Assembly: GCF_030816075.1 (NCBI RefSeq)
Contig: NZ_JAUSXO010000001.1
Span: 1,240,001 to 1,304,000 of the forward strand
Length of the DNA: 64,000 nt
Source of the DNA: Arthrobacter agilis
GTDB lineage: Bacteria > Actinomycetota > Actinomycetes > Actinomycetales > Micrococcaceae
Reading direction: 5' to 3'
The translations under genes were made by a program, and so were the position numbers. Positions 1 through 8,295 of the stretch are shown piece by piece (positions within the stretch are counted from its first letter, which is position 1; the number at the start of each line of letters is the position of its first letter). The notes under the pieces are model-generated. The model saw only the letters and a program-made list of their open reading frames with translations. It made no database searches and was not told where the DNA came from.

Positions 1-904
1 CCCAGAACTTCGAGAAGCGGAACCGGTAGCGCCTGACGGTCTGCCAGAAGCCGAGGTTCCAGCGCCTGATCTGGCGCATGTAGTCGCCGAGGTTGTCGGG
101 ATCCTCGGTGTAGGCCACCGCCGCCGAGGGATGGAAGGCGATGCGTCCGAGCTTCCTCGCATGCACGTCGAACGTCATGTTGAAGTCCTCGATGACCAGG
201 CCCCGGCCCGCGACGTCGATGTGCTTGAGCACCGACGTGCGGTACATGCTCGCGAAGCCCGGGACGATGTTCACGACGTTCGCCGCCTTGGCTGCCTGCC
301 CGTACTTGAGCATGAGCTGGACGATCAGGTAGAGCCTGTCCCGGTAGGCCACGAGGAAGCGTCCGAGCAGCGGCGCCCTGCCGGTCCCGACGATGGACTT
401 GGCCCGGCCGGCGACGGCGACGACCCCCGGGTCCGCGAAGAGGGGGAGACCGGTGGTCAGGTAGTCCTTCGTGGGGCGGGTGTCCGCGTCGAGGATGAGG
501 ACCACCTCGAAGCGGTCGCAGAGCTCGAAGTACCTGATGCCCTCCGCCAGGGCACCGGCCTTCCCGCGGTTGACCTTCAGGTCCAGGACGTTGACGCCCA
601 GCTCCTGGGCGATCCGGACGGTGGCGTCGGTGGACTTGTCGGAGACCACGTGGATGTTCTCGGGCGCCACCAGCTGCGCCGCCGCCCGGAGCGACCGCTC
701 GATCGAGGCGGCCTCGTTGTGCGCGGCGATCAGGATCGCCACCGCGCCGGGGTCGGGTGTGCCCGGCGGCGGGCCGTCCCCGCGGGGGGAGGTCACGCGG
801 CGGTACACCTCGCCGAGGCTGCGCCCGATCCCCACGAGGCTCCAGAAGGTGGTGCTGATACCGACCACCAGCAGGACCACGAGTAGCAGTGTCAGGAAGT
901 CCAT
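1..904 (-). CDS. Family 2 glycosyltransferase, processive type (3' end outside window)
   Basis: The gene runs off the left edge, so only about 301 N-terminal residues are seen. One N-terminal membrane segment (residues 4-24) is followed by a GT-A fold: VAILIAAHNEA at 55, DAD at 139-141, ED at 239-240 and QIRRW at 278-282. The QxxRW motif is the mark of processive synthases such as cellulose, hyaluronan or poly-GlcNAc synthase, so the enzyme probably polymerises and exports a polysaccharide at the inner face of the membrane. ATG at 904 is preceded by GGAG five bases upstream. It is the last visible gene of the minus-strand cluster that makes and modifies the sugar. The donor sugar cannot be read from sequence; the upstream dehydrogenase suggests a uronic acid. 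Confidence 0.9.
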   Translation of the reverse strand, partial: MDFLTLLLVVLLVVGISTTFWSLVGIGRSLGEVYRRVTSPRGDGPPPGTPDPGAVAILIAAHNEAASIERSLRAAAQLVAPENIHVVSDKSTDATVRIAQELGVNVLDLKVNRGKAGALAEGIRYFELCDRFEVVLILDADTRPTKDYLTTGLPLFADPGVVAVAGRAKSIVGTGRAPLLGRFLVAYRDRLYLIVQLMLKYGQAAKAANVVNIVPGFASMYRTSVLKHIDVAGRGLVIEDFNMTFDVHARKLGRIAFHPSAAVAYTEDPDNLGDYMRQIRRWNLGFWQTVRRYRFRFSKFW

Positions 905-954
905 GATTCTCCGTTATCGAGGCGTCGGGTGAAGGGGAACATCGCGCGGCCCGC

Positions 955-1809
955 TCACTGGACCTGGCTGGTGGTGATCACGCGCAGCCAGGGTCCGTCG
1001 GGGACGTCCTCGGCATCGACGAACTGCCAGTCGACGCGGTCGTCCTGGCCGTCCAGGTTGCTGTAGCCCAGGCAGCCGTTGATGGCGGGGGACACGTCGA
1101 GTCCCGCGCCGTTGTACTCGGTGCTCGCGGGCCGCCGGTCGTCCTCGCCGAAGACGTAGGCGCTGTCGTCGTACAGCGCCGGCCCCGCATCCTGGATCTG
1201 CCCATAGCAGACGGCGTCGCCCTTCCTCAGCTTCACCCAGCGGTTCTTCATGAAGCTGTGGCGGCTGCTCGTCAGGAGCGCGGGATTGTCCGCGGCCTCC
1301 TCGGCAGCCCAGGGGATCACGGTGCCGCGCTGGGCGAAGGCTTCGGGATTGTTGAGGTCGTCGAACGGCAGGTCCAGGTAGAAGGGGTTCTCCAGGGGCG
1401 TCATGCTGCTGGGGAAGTAGCCGTTCCCGGCCACGCGTGGCTCGGTGCTGCACCCGTCGGCCGTCTCGATGCCGTCGCACCCGCCGTAGCTCTCCATCCA
1501 CCGCGAGTCGTAGGTGGAATAGACCTGGCTGCCGTCCTCGGCGTCGGGGTCGTGGATCTCGCCGACCCAGAAGGTCGTGGAGACGATGTCCGTGTGCCAC
1601 GGGTATTTCTCGTGACCCTGGGAGACGACGATCACCGTCGTGCACGCGACGAGCACCGCGACGGCGGCGACGGCCAGCACGATGGTGCGCCGGGTCTTTC
1701 GGGTGCGCACTGCCACCTCGGGATCCTCTTCCGTTGTCGGTTCGCGGAGGGACAGGCCGGTCCCGCCCGGGGTCGGTGCGTCGCCCGCGCCCGCCTGCCG
1801 CATCACCAT
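955..1809 (-). CDS. Secreted or membrane-anchored protein of unknown function
   Basis: 284 residues. A basic stretch (RTRKTRRT) precedes one hydrophobic segment (IVLAVAAVAVLVACTTVIVV), so the protein is a type II membrane protein or is secreted. The rest is polar and rich in Trp, Tyr, Asp and Cys, for example HTDIVSTTFWVGEI and CYGQIQDAGPALYDDSAYVF. I do not recognise a characterised domain. Similar proteins are, from memory, common in actinobacteria beside polysaccharide genes. ATG at 1809 overlaps the stop of the deacetylase gene (ATGGTGA), which decides the start and implies translational coupling. Its place between a deacetylase and a polysaccharide synthase suggests an extracytoplasmic role in binding, cutting or modifying the polymer, but this is inference. 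Confidence 0.75.
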   Translation of the reverse strand: MVMRQAGAGDAPTPGGTGLSLREPTTEEDPEVAVRTRKTRRTIVLAVAAVAVLVACTTVIVVSQGHEKYPWHTDIVSTTFWVGEIHDPDAEDGSQVYSTYDSRWMESYGGCDGIETADGCSTEPRVAGNGYFPSSMTPLENPFYLDLPFDDLNNPEAFAQRGTVIPWAAEEAADNPALLTSSRHSFMKNRWVKLRKGDAVCYGQIQDAGPALYDDSAYVFGEDDRRPASTEYNGAGLDVSPAINGCLGYSNLDGQDDRVDWQFVDAEDVPDGPWLRVITTSQVQ

Positions 1810-3395
1810 GACGACGCCAGGTTGTTCAGGGGAGCGAGGTTGTACAGGGACGCCAGGCTGTCCGCCGGCGCGGAGAATGTCCGCCGCACCTGCGCCAGGG
1901 TGGCCCCGACGGTGCGTGACACGAATTCGTCCCATGTGATGTCCACTTCCTGGCTGTAGTCGTCGGTGACGAGCGTCCCGGCCTCCCGGAGGTTCAGGCC
2001 GAAGCTCAGTCCGTCGACGCCGTCGGGGACCGGCGGCGTCGTGAAGGTCGCGTGGAGCCATTCCTCGGTCGGGAGGTAGGGAGGGCTCGAGGTCCAGTGC
2101 CGCCAGGCCCCGTCCTCGTCACGGACGTAGATCTCGAACTGCGTCTCTCCCGTCGACCTGTACCAGGCGCCGAGATCGTACGCCCTGCCCGCCTCCACCG
2201 GAGGGGAACACGTGCCCAGGTCCATCACCGGGAGCAGCTTGGCATCACCGCCCACGTAGTCCGCCAGGTCCAGCCGGGCGGCGGCGTCGCCGGTGCGGGC
2301 GTCCTCCACCATGGTGAAGGAGGGGTGGTTCTCCCCCCAGCCGACGCCCTGCCAGCAGGCCGGCAGGGCGTCGAGGTGGCCGGGTGTCTCCAGGCCGTGG
2401 TTCCGGACGAGGTTCCCGGAGCGGGGTTTCGGCGGGTAGTCCATCGTGGCCTGCTCCGGTCCTCCGATGACCTCGCGCACCGTCCTGACCTCGGTGCCGA
2501 GCGCGGAGCGTGCGGCCAGCCACGCCACGAAGTCCTCGAACACCGATGGGCGGACGGACAGCGTGTTGCCGGAGTCGTCGACGTGGTGGAACGTCAGCTG
2601 CAGCCACCCACCCGTGGTCTCGGCCTCGGTGACGGCGCTCTGGAGGTCCGCCAGGGTCCAGGTGTTCTCGACCTGGTTCGGTGCCCTGGTCCTGAAGGGA
2701 TCGGCGGGCGCGATGGTCTCGGCGACCGGGCAGTTCCTGCAGGTGTACGTCACCCGCGGGACCTCCGGGCTCTTGATGTCGCCCAGGCCCCGGGCGCTGT
2801 TGTAGCCGCACCCCTCGACGATCCGCTCCAGGTTGAGGCTGGCTTCACCGAAGGGGTAGGCGAAGTCGGTGGCGTCGAATCCGAGTTCCACCAGTTTGCT
2901 CCTGTCGTTGCACACTTGGCGCTGCGCCTCCTCGGCGTCCATCTCCGCCAGATCGGCGTGGTTGACGGTGTGGCCGCCGATCTCATGACCGGCGGCCTCG
3001 AGGTCTCGCAGCTGGGCGAGGGTCATCCTGGTCGGCAGCGCGTCCCCCGGCCCCGGCTCCTCCGCGATCAGGCCCGACGACACGAAGAAGGTGCCCTTGA
3101 GTCCGTGGCTGGTGAGCACCCGGGCGGCGTCGACCTGGTCGTCGTTGCCGTCGTCGAAGGTCAGGCTCACCACCGTCGACGGTGCAGGCGCATCGTCGGC
3201 GGCGGTCTCGGCGCGCACGGAGGCGAACGCCGGTGCCGATCCGCCGAGCGACGCACCGAGCAGGAGGACGAGGAGCAGCAGCGCCACCGTCGTGCCGACC
3301 GGATCCGCGGGATACCCTGGGTCCCCGTTGCCGGGGCGACGTGCGGCCCGCCGCTGGAGGATCCTCGGGACCCTCCTGCGACGGGTGCGTGTCAC
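1803..3395 (-). CDS. Membrane-anchored NodB-type polysaccharide deacetylase with C-terminal carbohydrate-binding-like domain
   Basis: 530 residues. An Arg-rich N terminus is followed by one membrane segment (about 35-56). The NodB domain starts near 76 with TFDDG (79-83; the two Asp are the catalytic base and a metal ligand) and GHTVNH (141-146; metal-binding His142 and His146). This is the carbohydrate esterase 4 pattern: metal-dependent N- or O-deacetylation of sugars outside the membrane. The C-terminal third (NLVRNHGLETPG onward) resembles a beta-sandwich carbohydrate-binding module of the CBM4/9 type, by appearance only. The GTG start at 3395 overlaps the stop of the epimerase gene as GTGA, and its own stop overlaps the next gene, so three genes are tightly coupled. 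Confidence 0.88.
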   Translation of the reverse strand: MTRTRRRRVPRILQRRAARRPGNGDPGYPADPVGTTVALLLLVLLLGASLGGSAPAFASVRAETAADDAPAPSTVVSLTFDDGNDDQVDAARVLTSHGLKGTFFVSSGLIAEEPGPGDALPTRMTLAQLRDLEAAGHEIGGHTVNHADLAEMDAEEAQRQVCNDRSKLVELGFDATDFAYPFGEASLNLERIVEGCGYNSARGLGDIKSPEVPRVTYTCRNCPVAETIAPADPFRTRAPNQVENTWTLADLQSAVTEAETTGGWLQLTFHHVDDSGNTLSVRPSVFEDFVAWLAARSALGTEVRTVREVIGGPEQATMDYPPKPRSGNLVRNHGLETPGHLDALPACWQGVGWGENHPSFTMVEDARTGDAAARLDLADYVGGDAKLLPVMDLGTCSPPVEAGRAYDLGAWYRSTGETQFEIYVRDEDGAWRHWTSSPPYLPTEEWLHATFTTPPVPDGVDGLSFGLNLREAGTLVTDDYSQEVDITWDEFVSRTVGATLAQVRRTFSAPADSLASLYNLAPLNNLASSW

Positions 3396-4387
3396 CTACT
3401 GGCTCCTGCCGGCACCTCGCCCGAAGCGGTCGAGAGCATCGACTTGGCCACCTTGAGGATGATCGTGTCCACGGTCGTGGTCGGCTTGAACCGGACGAGG
3501 CGCCCCGCGAGCGAGTTGTCGGGCACCCTGCGCCGCATGTCCTCGTAGCCTGCGCCGTAGGCCTCCTCGTAGGGGACGAGGCTGACGACGCTGCTGCTGC
3601 CGAGCAGCTTGATCGCCCTCTCCGCCAGATCGAGGATGGAGATCTCCTGCAGGCCGCCCAGGTTCACGGCGAGCCCGCGGGTGGCGGGCTCCTCCGCGAT
3701 CCGTACCATCGCCGGGATGACGTCCCCGACGTAGGAGAAGCAGCGGGTCTGCCGGCCGTCCCCGTACACGGTGAGCGGCTCTCCCCGGAGTGCCTGGCCC
3801 ACGAGGTTCGGTACCACCATGCCGTAGCGGCCGGTCTGGCGCGGCCCGACGGTGTTGAACAGGCGGACGATGGAGACCTGCAGCCCGTACTCGCACCAGT
3901 AGGCGTGGGCGAAGGCCTCGTCGATCCCCTTGGCCGCGGCGTAGGTCCACCGCGACTTGAGCGGTGAGCCGAGGATGCGGTCGGAGTCCTCGGACAGGCG
4001 GTCCGCGGTGTTCTTGCCGTAGATCTCGCTGGTCGAGGCCAGGAGCAGGTCCACACCGGCGTCCCGGCAGGCGTCGAGGACCACCTCCGTGCCGTGGATG
4101 TTGGTCCGCAGGCTCTCGAGGGGGTGATCCACGATCAGGTGCACGCCGACCGCGGCCGCCAGGTGGAAGACGCGGTCGGATCCGCTGATCACCGCGCGGA
4201 CGGCGTCGCGGTCGAGGATGCTGCCCTCGTGGAACGTGAAGGCCGGATTGTCCCGCACGTCCCTGAGGTTCTCCAGCGAACCGGTGGACAGGTCGTCCAG
4301 CACCGTGACGGTGTCGCCGGCGTTCAGCAGATATTCGGTGAGGTGGCTGCCGATGAAGCCGGCGCCGCCCGTGATGACAGTTCTCAT
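3392..4387 (-). CDS. NAD-dependent nucleotide-sugar epimerase/dehydratase (extended SDR)
   Basis: 331 residues, the usual length for GalE or UXS-like extended SDRs. The Rossmann NAD motif GGAGFIGSH lies at 7-15, the substrate-side STSEIYG at 118-124 and the catalytic pair Tyr149-xxx-Lys153 (YAAAK). These enzymes epimerise, decarboxylate or dehydrate nucleotide-linked sugars. The next upstream gene makes a UDP-uronic acid, so this enzyme may act on that product (C4 epimerisation or decarboxylation). That pairing is inference; motifs alone do not settle the reaction. It is the second gene of the minus-strand polysaccharide operon, 39 bases after the dehydrogenase and overlapping the deacetylase by four bases. 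Confidence 0.88.
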   Translation of the reverse strand: MRTVITGGAGFIGSHLTEYLLNAGDTVTVLDDLSTGSLENLRDVRDNPAFTFHEGSILDRDAVRAVISGSDRVFHLAAAVGVHLIVDHPLESLRTNIHGTEVVLDACRDAGVDLLLASTSEIYGKNTADRLSEDSDRILGSPLKSRWTYAAAKGIDEAFAHAYWCEYGLQVSIVRLFNTVGPRQTGRYGMVVPNLVGQALRGEPLTVYGDGRQTRCFSYVGDVIPAMVRIAEEPATRGLAVNLGGLQEISILDLAERAIKLLGSSSVVSLVPYEEAYGAGYEDMRRRVPDNSLAGRLVRFKPTTTVDTIILKVAKSMLSTASGEVPAGASR

Positions 4388-4426
4388 GCTTGTTCTCCCA
4401 GCTGAAATGGTTGGAGGCTGATTTGT

Positions 4427-5797
4427 CTAGAGGTGGTAGATGTTCGACCCGAGGGGGAGACGGAACGTCGAGTCCAGGACCGGGACCTCGGGGGAGATCC
4501 AGGTGACGTCCGCCGCGCTGTGCGCCGTGTGCAGGAGGATCAGATCGGCCTGGAAGGCGTCCGGCTCCGCGTCGTGCTCGAGCATGGTGCCGTCACCGAG
4601 GCGCACGGTGGGGATCAGGTGGTCGTGGTAGGCGACGACCGCTCCCTCGTCCATGAGGCTCGACAGGATCTCGAGCGCCGGCGACTCCCGCAGGTCCTCG
4701 ACGTCGGGCTTGTAGGCGACGCCGACGACCAGGATCCGGGCGGAGTGCAGGCCCATGTCGCGGTCGGAGAGGATCTTGCGGATCCGGTCCACCACCTTGC
4801 CCGGCCGGGCGGCGATCGCGTTCATCGCCTGCTCGATCACCGGGGTGGACAGCCGCAGCTTCCGCATCTGCCAGAGCAGGTAGTGCGGATCGCACGGGAT
4901 GCAGTGGCCTCCCACGCCCGGGCCCGGCGTGAACGCCATGAAGCCGTAGGGCTTCGTCGCCGCGGCCCCGATCACTTCCATGACGTCCAAATCCAGCGAA
5001 TGGGACATATCGGCGAATTCGTTCGCCAGGCCGATATTTACGGCACGGAAGGTATTCTCGACGAGTTTCGTCATCTCGGCGGCGTCCGCGGAACTCACGA
5101 CATGAATGGATCGCGTATAGGTGCCGATAAGGGCCACGGCCGCCGTCGTGCAACTCTTCGTGATTCCGCCGACCACGCGGGGTACGTCCTCGTGCGCGAA
5201 ATTGTCGGCCCCGGGGTTTATGCGTTCCGGGCTGAAGGCGAGGTGGATATTGCTTCCGGGGATCAGCCCGCGCCGGGCCAGGGGGGTCGCCAGCAGATCC
5301 CGTGTGGTGCCGACGTATGTGGTGGAGGTCAGGAGCAGCAGCTGACCGCTCACGGCCTGTTCGACGACGGTCTCGCAGGCGCTGCTGAGGATCGCCAGAT
5401 CGGGGACCAGGTAGGCGTCGACCGGTGTGGGGACGCAGATGATGACTGCCGCGGCCTGGGAAAGACGTGCCGAGTCAGTGGTCAGTTCGAAGTACGGGTC
5501 GGCCAGGGCCTGGGTCAGGCGCTCCCGGTCGGAAGTCACGAGGTCGGCGCGGCCGCTCCGGATGACGTCCAGGCGGACCGGGCTCGCGTCGACGCCGAGG
5601 ACCCGTGCGCCGGCGGCGGTGAACGCCAGCGCGGTCGGCAATCCGACGTATCCCATGCCGACGATCGCGACGTCGAATTCGAAGGCCGGTTCCTGTTGTT
5701 CCAGGGCCGTGTCGAATAGCGTGGTGGATGAGTCCAAGAGCTTCGGTGCGCTGTGCCTGTTCGATAACTGCGGACCAGCAACCAGATTTCCAGTCAT
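4427..5797 (-). CDS. Nucleotide-sugar dehydrogenase (UDP-glucose or UDP-ManNAc dehydrogenase family)
   Basis: 456 residues from ATG at 5797, chosen because AAAGGA lies about eight bases upstream; an open frame continues to 5887 without such support. An N-terminal Rossmann motif VAIVGMGYVGLP (43-54) is followed by a central helix (EMTKLVENTFRAVNIGLANE, 241-260) and the catalytic GGHCIPCDP with Cys299. The UDP-binding C-terminal domain contains VVGVAYKPDVEDLRESPA. The family oxidises the C6 alcohol of a UDP-hexose to a carboxylate in two NAD-dependent steps. The spacing is closest to the WecC/VipA branch, so UDP-ManNAc or UDP-GlcNAc is as likely a substrate as UDP-glucose. It is the first gene of the operon and supplies the precursor for the polymer. 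Confidence 0.9.
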   Translation of the reverse strand: MTGNLVAGPQLSNRHSAPKLLDSSTTLFDTALEQQEPAFEFDVAIVGMGYVGLPTALAFTAAGARVLGVDASPVRLDVIRSGRADLVTSDRERLTQALADPYFELTTDSARLSQAAAVIICVPTPVDAYLVPDLAILSSACETVVEQAVSGQLLLLTSTTYVGTTRDLLATPLARRGLIPGSNIHLAFSPERINPGADNFAHEDVPRVVGGITKSCTTAAVALIGTYTRSIHVVSSADAAEMTKLVENTFRAVNIGLANEFADMSHSLDLDVMEVIGAAATKPYGFMAFTPGPGVGGHCIPCDPHYLLWQMRKLRLSTPVIEQAMNAIAARPGKVVDRIRKILSDRDMGLHSARILVVGVAYKPDVEDLRESPALEILSSLMDEGAVVAYHDHLIPTVRLGDGTMLEHDAEPDAFQADLILLHTAHSAADVTWISPEVPVLDSTFRLPLGSNIYHL

Positions 5798-6113
5798 AAC
5801 TTCGTCCTTTTTTGAGCGGCGATACCGTCGCTGGTTCGGGAGGTGACCAACAAATGCCCGGCATTTTTGAGAGGAGCCGTGGAACAATGGCGACGTGCGC
5901 TGAATTCATCGCCCGTCGCTAGAACTCTACGAAGGGCTTTCCGCTCGCACACGAGTGAATTCCACTCGACTCCGCCACGAAACACTTGCAAGTACCACCT
6001 GTGGACCCCTGCCGACTACCCGTTGGGGCACGAGTCATTACTGGCGTGGCCGTCGCCGCGGGTCTAGGGTATTCGCCCTGTTCGCGCCGGACGGCAGCCG
6101 TTAGGGTGATGGC
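5798..6113. promoter_or_regulatory. Intergenic region upstream of the polysaccharide operon, with inverted repeat
   Basis: About 315 bases without a convincing gene, less GC-rich by eye than its surroundings. It must hold the divergent promoters of the minus-strand polysaccharide operon and of the plus-strand MmcQ/YjbR gene. An inverted repeat CGAGTG-AATTC-CACTCG lies at 5952-5968 and could be an operator. I could not assign -35/-10 boxes with confidence. The long leader is compatible with regulated exopolysaccharide expression. Confidence 0.4.
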
Positions 6114-6557
6114 GTGGACTTCGACTGGCTCCGGATCTCGTGCCTGTCCTTCCCCGGCGCCTACGAGGACTATCCCTTCGGCCCGGGCATCGCGGTGTTC
6201 CGTGTCCGGGCGGATCGGCGGGCGGATCGGCGGGTGGCTCGGGGCGATCAGGAGGGCGGGACGCGGCATCCCGGGAAGATCTTCGCCCTCGCCGGGGTGG
6301 ACGCGGACCCGCCGTCGATCTCCCTGAAGTGCGATCCGGCCCTCGCCGAGCAGCTGCGGGCGGCCCATCCCGAGATCACGGGCGCGTGGCACCTCAACAA
6401 GAAGCACTGGAACGGGGTGAGGCTCGACGGCGGCCTCCCGGCCGCGACGGTGCGGGACATGATCGAGGACTCCTACGACCTCGTCGTCGCGTCCCTGCCC
6501 GCAGCGGACCGGCGGGCACTGGGCTGGCCGGTCCACGCCCCGTCGGAGGTCACCTGA
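6114..6557 (+). CDS. MmcQ/YjbR family protein
   Basis: 147 residues with GTG start at 6114. The small MmcQ/YjbR fold is recognisable from the N-terminal DFDWLRISCLSFPGAYEDYP, KIFALAGVDADPPSISLKCD in the middle and the family hallmark WHLNKKHWNGVRLDG near residue 95. The C-terminal segment is MIEDSYDLVVASLP. Family members resemble a DNA-binding fold (CyaY-like topology), but no clear cellular role is established. A low-complexity insertion (RVRADRRADRRVARGDQEGG, about 35-54) is longer than usual. It stands alone, transcribed away from the polysaccharide operon. Confidence 0.85.
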   Translation: MDFDWLRISCLSFPGAYEDYPFGPGIAVFRVRADRRADRRVARGDQEGGTRHPGKIFALAGVDADPPSISLKCDPALAEQLRAAHPEITGAWHLNKKHWNGVRLDGGLPAATVRDMIEDSYDLVVASLPAADRRALGWPVHAPSEVT

Positions 6558-6625
6558 AAGGACCCACGAGGAGTGCGCCGCGCGGTGCCCGGAGGGCGCG
6601 CCGGGTGGGGGACAGCGAGCGGCGG

Positions 6626-7450
6626 CTAGCGGATGCCCTGCGCGTCGAGGATGGCGTCCTCCTCCTCCTCGGAGGAGGGCCGGCGGCGCCGGCGGTCCGG
6701 GCGGGGAGCGGCGCCGTCCTGCTCGGCGTCGCTCCTGCGCTGCTGCCGCGCCGCGTAGCCCAGGCCCACGAAGGCCAGCACGCCGAAGGCGAACCACTGC
6801 AGGGAGTAGGAGAGATGCGGGCCCTCGTCGATGGAGGGCTTCGGCGCGGCGATCGGGGTCTCCGCGGCCGCCGGCCGTTCGAGGGCGAGGAGGCCGTAGG
6901 CGGCGTCCTGCAGCGGGTAGTCGAGCGTGTCCGCGAGCGCCGGGAGGTCGATGGAGGCCACCTGGCCCTCGGGAGCGCCGCGGTTGACCGCGGGTTCGCC
7001 CGGCTTCGTCCGGGCGGTGACCTCGACCCGGCCGGCGGGCGGGGCGGGGATCTCGTCGGGGTGTCCGGCTTCGGCGTTGCCGATGGGCAGCCAGCCGCGG
7101 TCGATGACGACGGCCGTGCCGTCGTCGAGCCTGAGGGGTGTCAGGACCTCGTAGCCCGGCTGTCCGTTCAGCGGGCGGTTGCGGACCACCACCTGGTGCT
7201 CGACGTCGTACGTCCCGACGAAAGTGACGGGTGTCCACTCGCTATCCGGGTCGTACCTGTCGAATCCGTTCGTCCCGGGCAGGTAGCGCGCCGGCGAGGC
7301 GTCGTAGTTGGCCTCGATGCGCTGGATGTTCTCCACCACGGCTTCGCGGCGGTCGAGCTGCCAGCGGCCGAGCCCCACGCAGCCCGCGGCCAGCACGATC
7401 ACCATGGCCAGCCAGCCGAGCCAGCGGGCGGACAAGAGGAAGCGGTACAC
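6626..7450 (-). CDS. SURF1-family cytochrome oxidase biogenesis protein
   Basis: 274 residues, typical of actinobacterial SURF1. A first membrane helix near the N terminus (WLGWLAMVIVLAAGCVGLG) is followed by GRWQLDRREA, the periplasmic domain with FVGTYDVEHQVVVRNRPLNGQPGYEV, and a second helix near 225-245 (LQWFAFGVLAFVGLGYAA). A charged tail (RRRRPSSEEEEDAILDAQGI) ends the protein. SURF1 helps insert haem a or assemble the catalytic subunit of aa3-type oxidase in the membrane. The GTG start at 7450 directly abuts the stop of the upstream small gene (7451), so both are coupled. Confidence 0.92.
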   Translation of the reverse strand: MYRFLLSARWLGWLAMVIVLAAGCVGLGRWQLDRREAVVENIQRIEANYDASPARYLPGTNGFDRYDPDSEWTPVTFVGTYDVEHQVVVRNRPLNGQPGYEVLTPLRLDDGTAVVIDRGWLPIGNAEAGHPDEIPAPPAGRVEVTARTKPGEPAVNRGAPEGQVASIDLPALADTLDYPLQDAAYGLLALERPAAAETPIAAPKPSIDEGPHLSYSLQWFAFGVLAFVGLGYAARQQRRSDAEQDGAAPRPDRRRRRPSSEEEEDAILDAQGIR

Positions 7451-7747
7451 CTAGCGGGTCTCCATCGGTCGGTCGGCGGTGAGGGGGAGGGTCTGCTTCC
7501 AGAGGCCGCGGTCCCGGAGGTAGTCCTCGAACCACGCGACGTGGTCGGGGCACGATGCCCACGCCTTACGGCGCTCGGGCGTGTGGATGCGCGGGTTGTT
7601 CCACAGCAGCTGCCACGCGGCGTCCTGCCGGCAGCCCTTGCGCGAGCACACGGGGACCTCACCCGCCGCACGCTGCGGTGCCGCGAACAGCGAGAGACCC
7701 GCCGTCGATGCGACCGCGGGTCCCGGGGGCGGCACTGCGTCAGGCAC
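7451..7747 (-). CDS. Small conserved protein with CxxxxC motif, SURF1 partner gene
   Basis: 98 residues, GTG start at 7747 overlapping the DUF3099 gene by eight bases. The core VCSRKGCRQDAAWQLLWNNP-RIHTPERRKAWASCPDHVAWFEDYLRDRG carries three cysteines and a histidine that could bind a metal. From memory, proteins of this kind lie just upstream of surf1 in many actinobacteria, sometimes mis-annotated as acetone carboxylase; no biochemical role is known to me. The tight coupling with SURF1 suggests a part in respiratory oxidase assembly, which is inference. Confidence 0.7.
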   Translation of the reverse strand: MPDAVPPPGPAVASTAGLSLFAAPQRAAGEVPVCSRKGCRQDAAWQLLWNNPRIHTPERRKAWASCPDHVAWFEDYLRDRGLWKQTLPLTADRPMETR

Positions 7748-8156
7748 CGGGGGTACCGGGCCCGGCCGCGTGGGAACCGTGCGCGCGGTCCGCGGTGTCG
7801 TCGATGACCTCGCCGCTCAGGACGGCCTCGCCGTCGTCAGGGTCGGTGTCGAGGACCTTCGCCTCGATCTCGCGGACCGGGGCGCGGTCGATCAGCGCAT
7901 CGCTGTGGCGGATGTTGCTCGTGTCACTGCCGCCGTTCGCCACGATCACGGCGAAGTACGGCAGGAACACCGCTCCGGCGATCATGACCCACTGCAGCCA
8001 CACATAGGGGACCACGAAGACCAGGACGAAACAGACGAGACGGATGCTCATCGACACCGTGTACCTGATCATGCGGGTGCGCATCTCGTCGCTGTGTCCG
8101 ACACGAGCGTCGGAGATGCTGTGGACGTCTGTGTTGTGCTTCGATTTGTTGCTCAT
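7740..8156 (-). CDS. DUF3099 family membrane protein
   Basis: 138 residues from ATG at 8156 (GGAG five bases upstream; the frame is open further but has no supported start). An N-terminal polar part (SISDARVGHSDEMRTRMIRY) precedes two closely spaced membrane helices (IRLVCFVLVFVVPYVWLQWV and MIAGAVFLPYFAVIVAN), then an acidic cytoplasmic tail. This matches the DUF3099 family of small actinobacterial membrane proteins, with unknown function. It is first in a three-gene minus-strand unit with the CxxxxC protein and SURF1, and is divergent from fabG. Confidence 0.8.
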   Translation of the reverse strand: MSNKSKHNTDVHSISDARVGHSDEMRTRMIRYTVSMSIRLVCFVLVFVVPYVWLQWVMIAGAVFLPYFAVIVANGGSDTSNIRHSDALIDRAPVREIEAKVLDTDPDDGEAVLSGEVIDDTADRAHGSHAAGPGTPGA

Positions 8157-8257
8157 CACACTCCAAAGAGACTCCCTCAATTGTCTCACTCCGGGCTCCG
8201 TTCCCGAAGTTGAGGGATGCCCCGCTAGGATCGTCGGGATAGTTTGACGGAGACAAG

Positions 8258-8277
8258 GTGGGCCGCTGCCGGCCCAC
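8258..8277 (+). promoter_or_regulatory. Hairpin in the fabG leader
   Basis: A perfect inverted repeat GTGGGCCG-CTGC-CGGCCCAC (8-bp arms, 4-base loop) ends six bases before the ribosome-binding site GAGGAG of fabG. Such a helix could shield or present the start region. No known riboswitch was recognised. Confidence 0.45.
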
Positions 8278-8295
8278 GGACAGAGGAGTTCCCCC

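Noticed and set aside
2052..3548. 498-codon plus-strand open frame
   Set aside because: Antisense of the NodB deacetylase gene; no domain.
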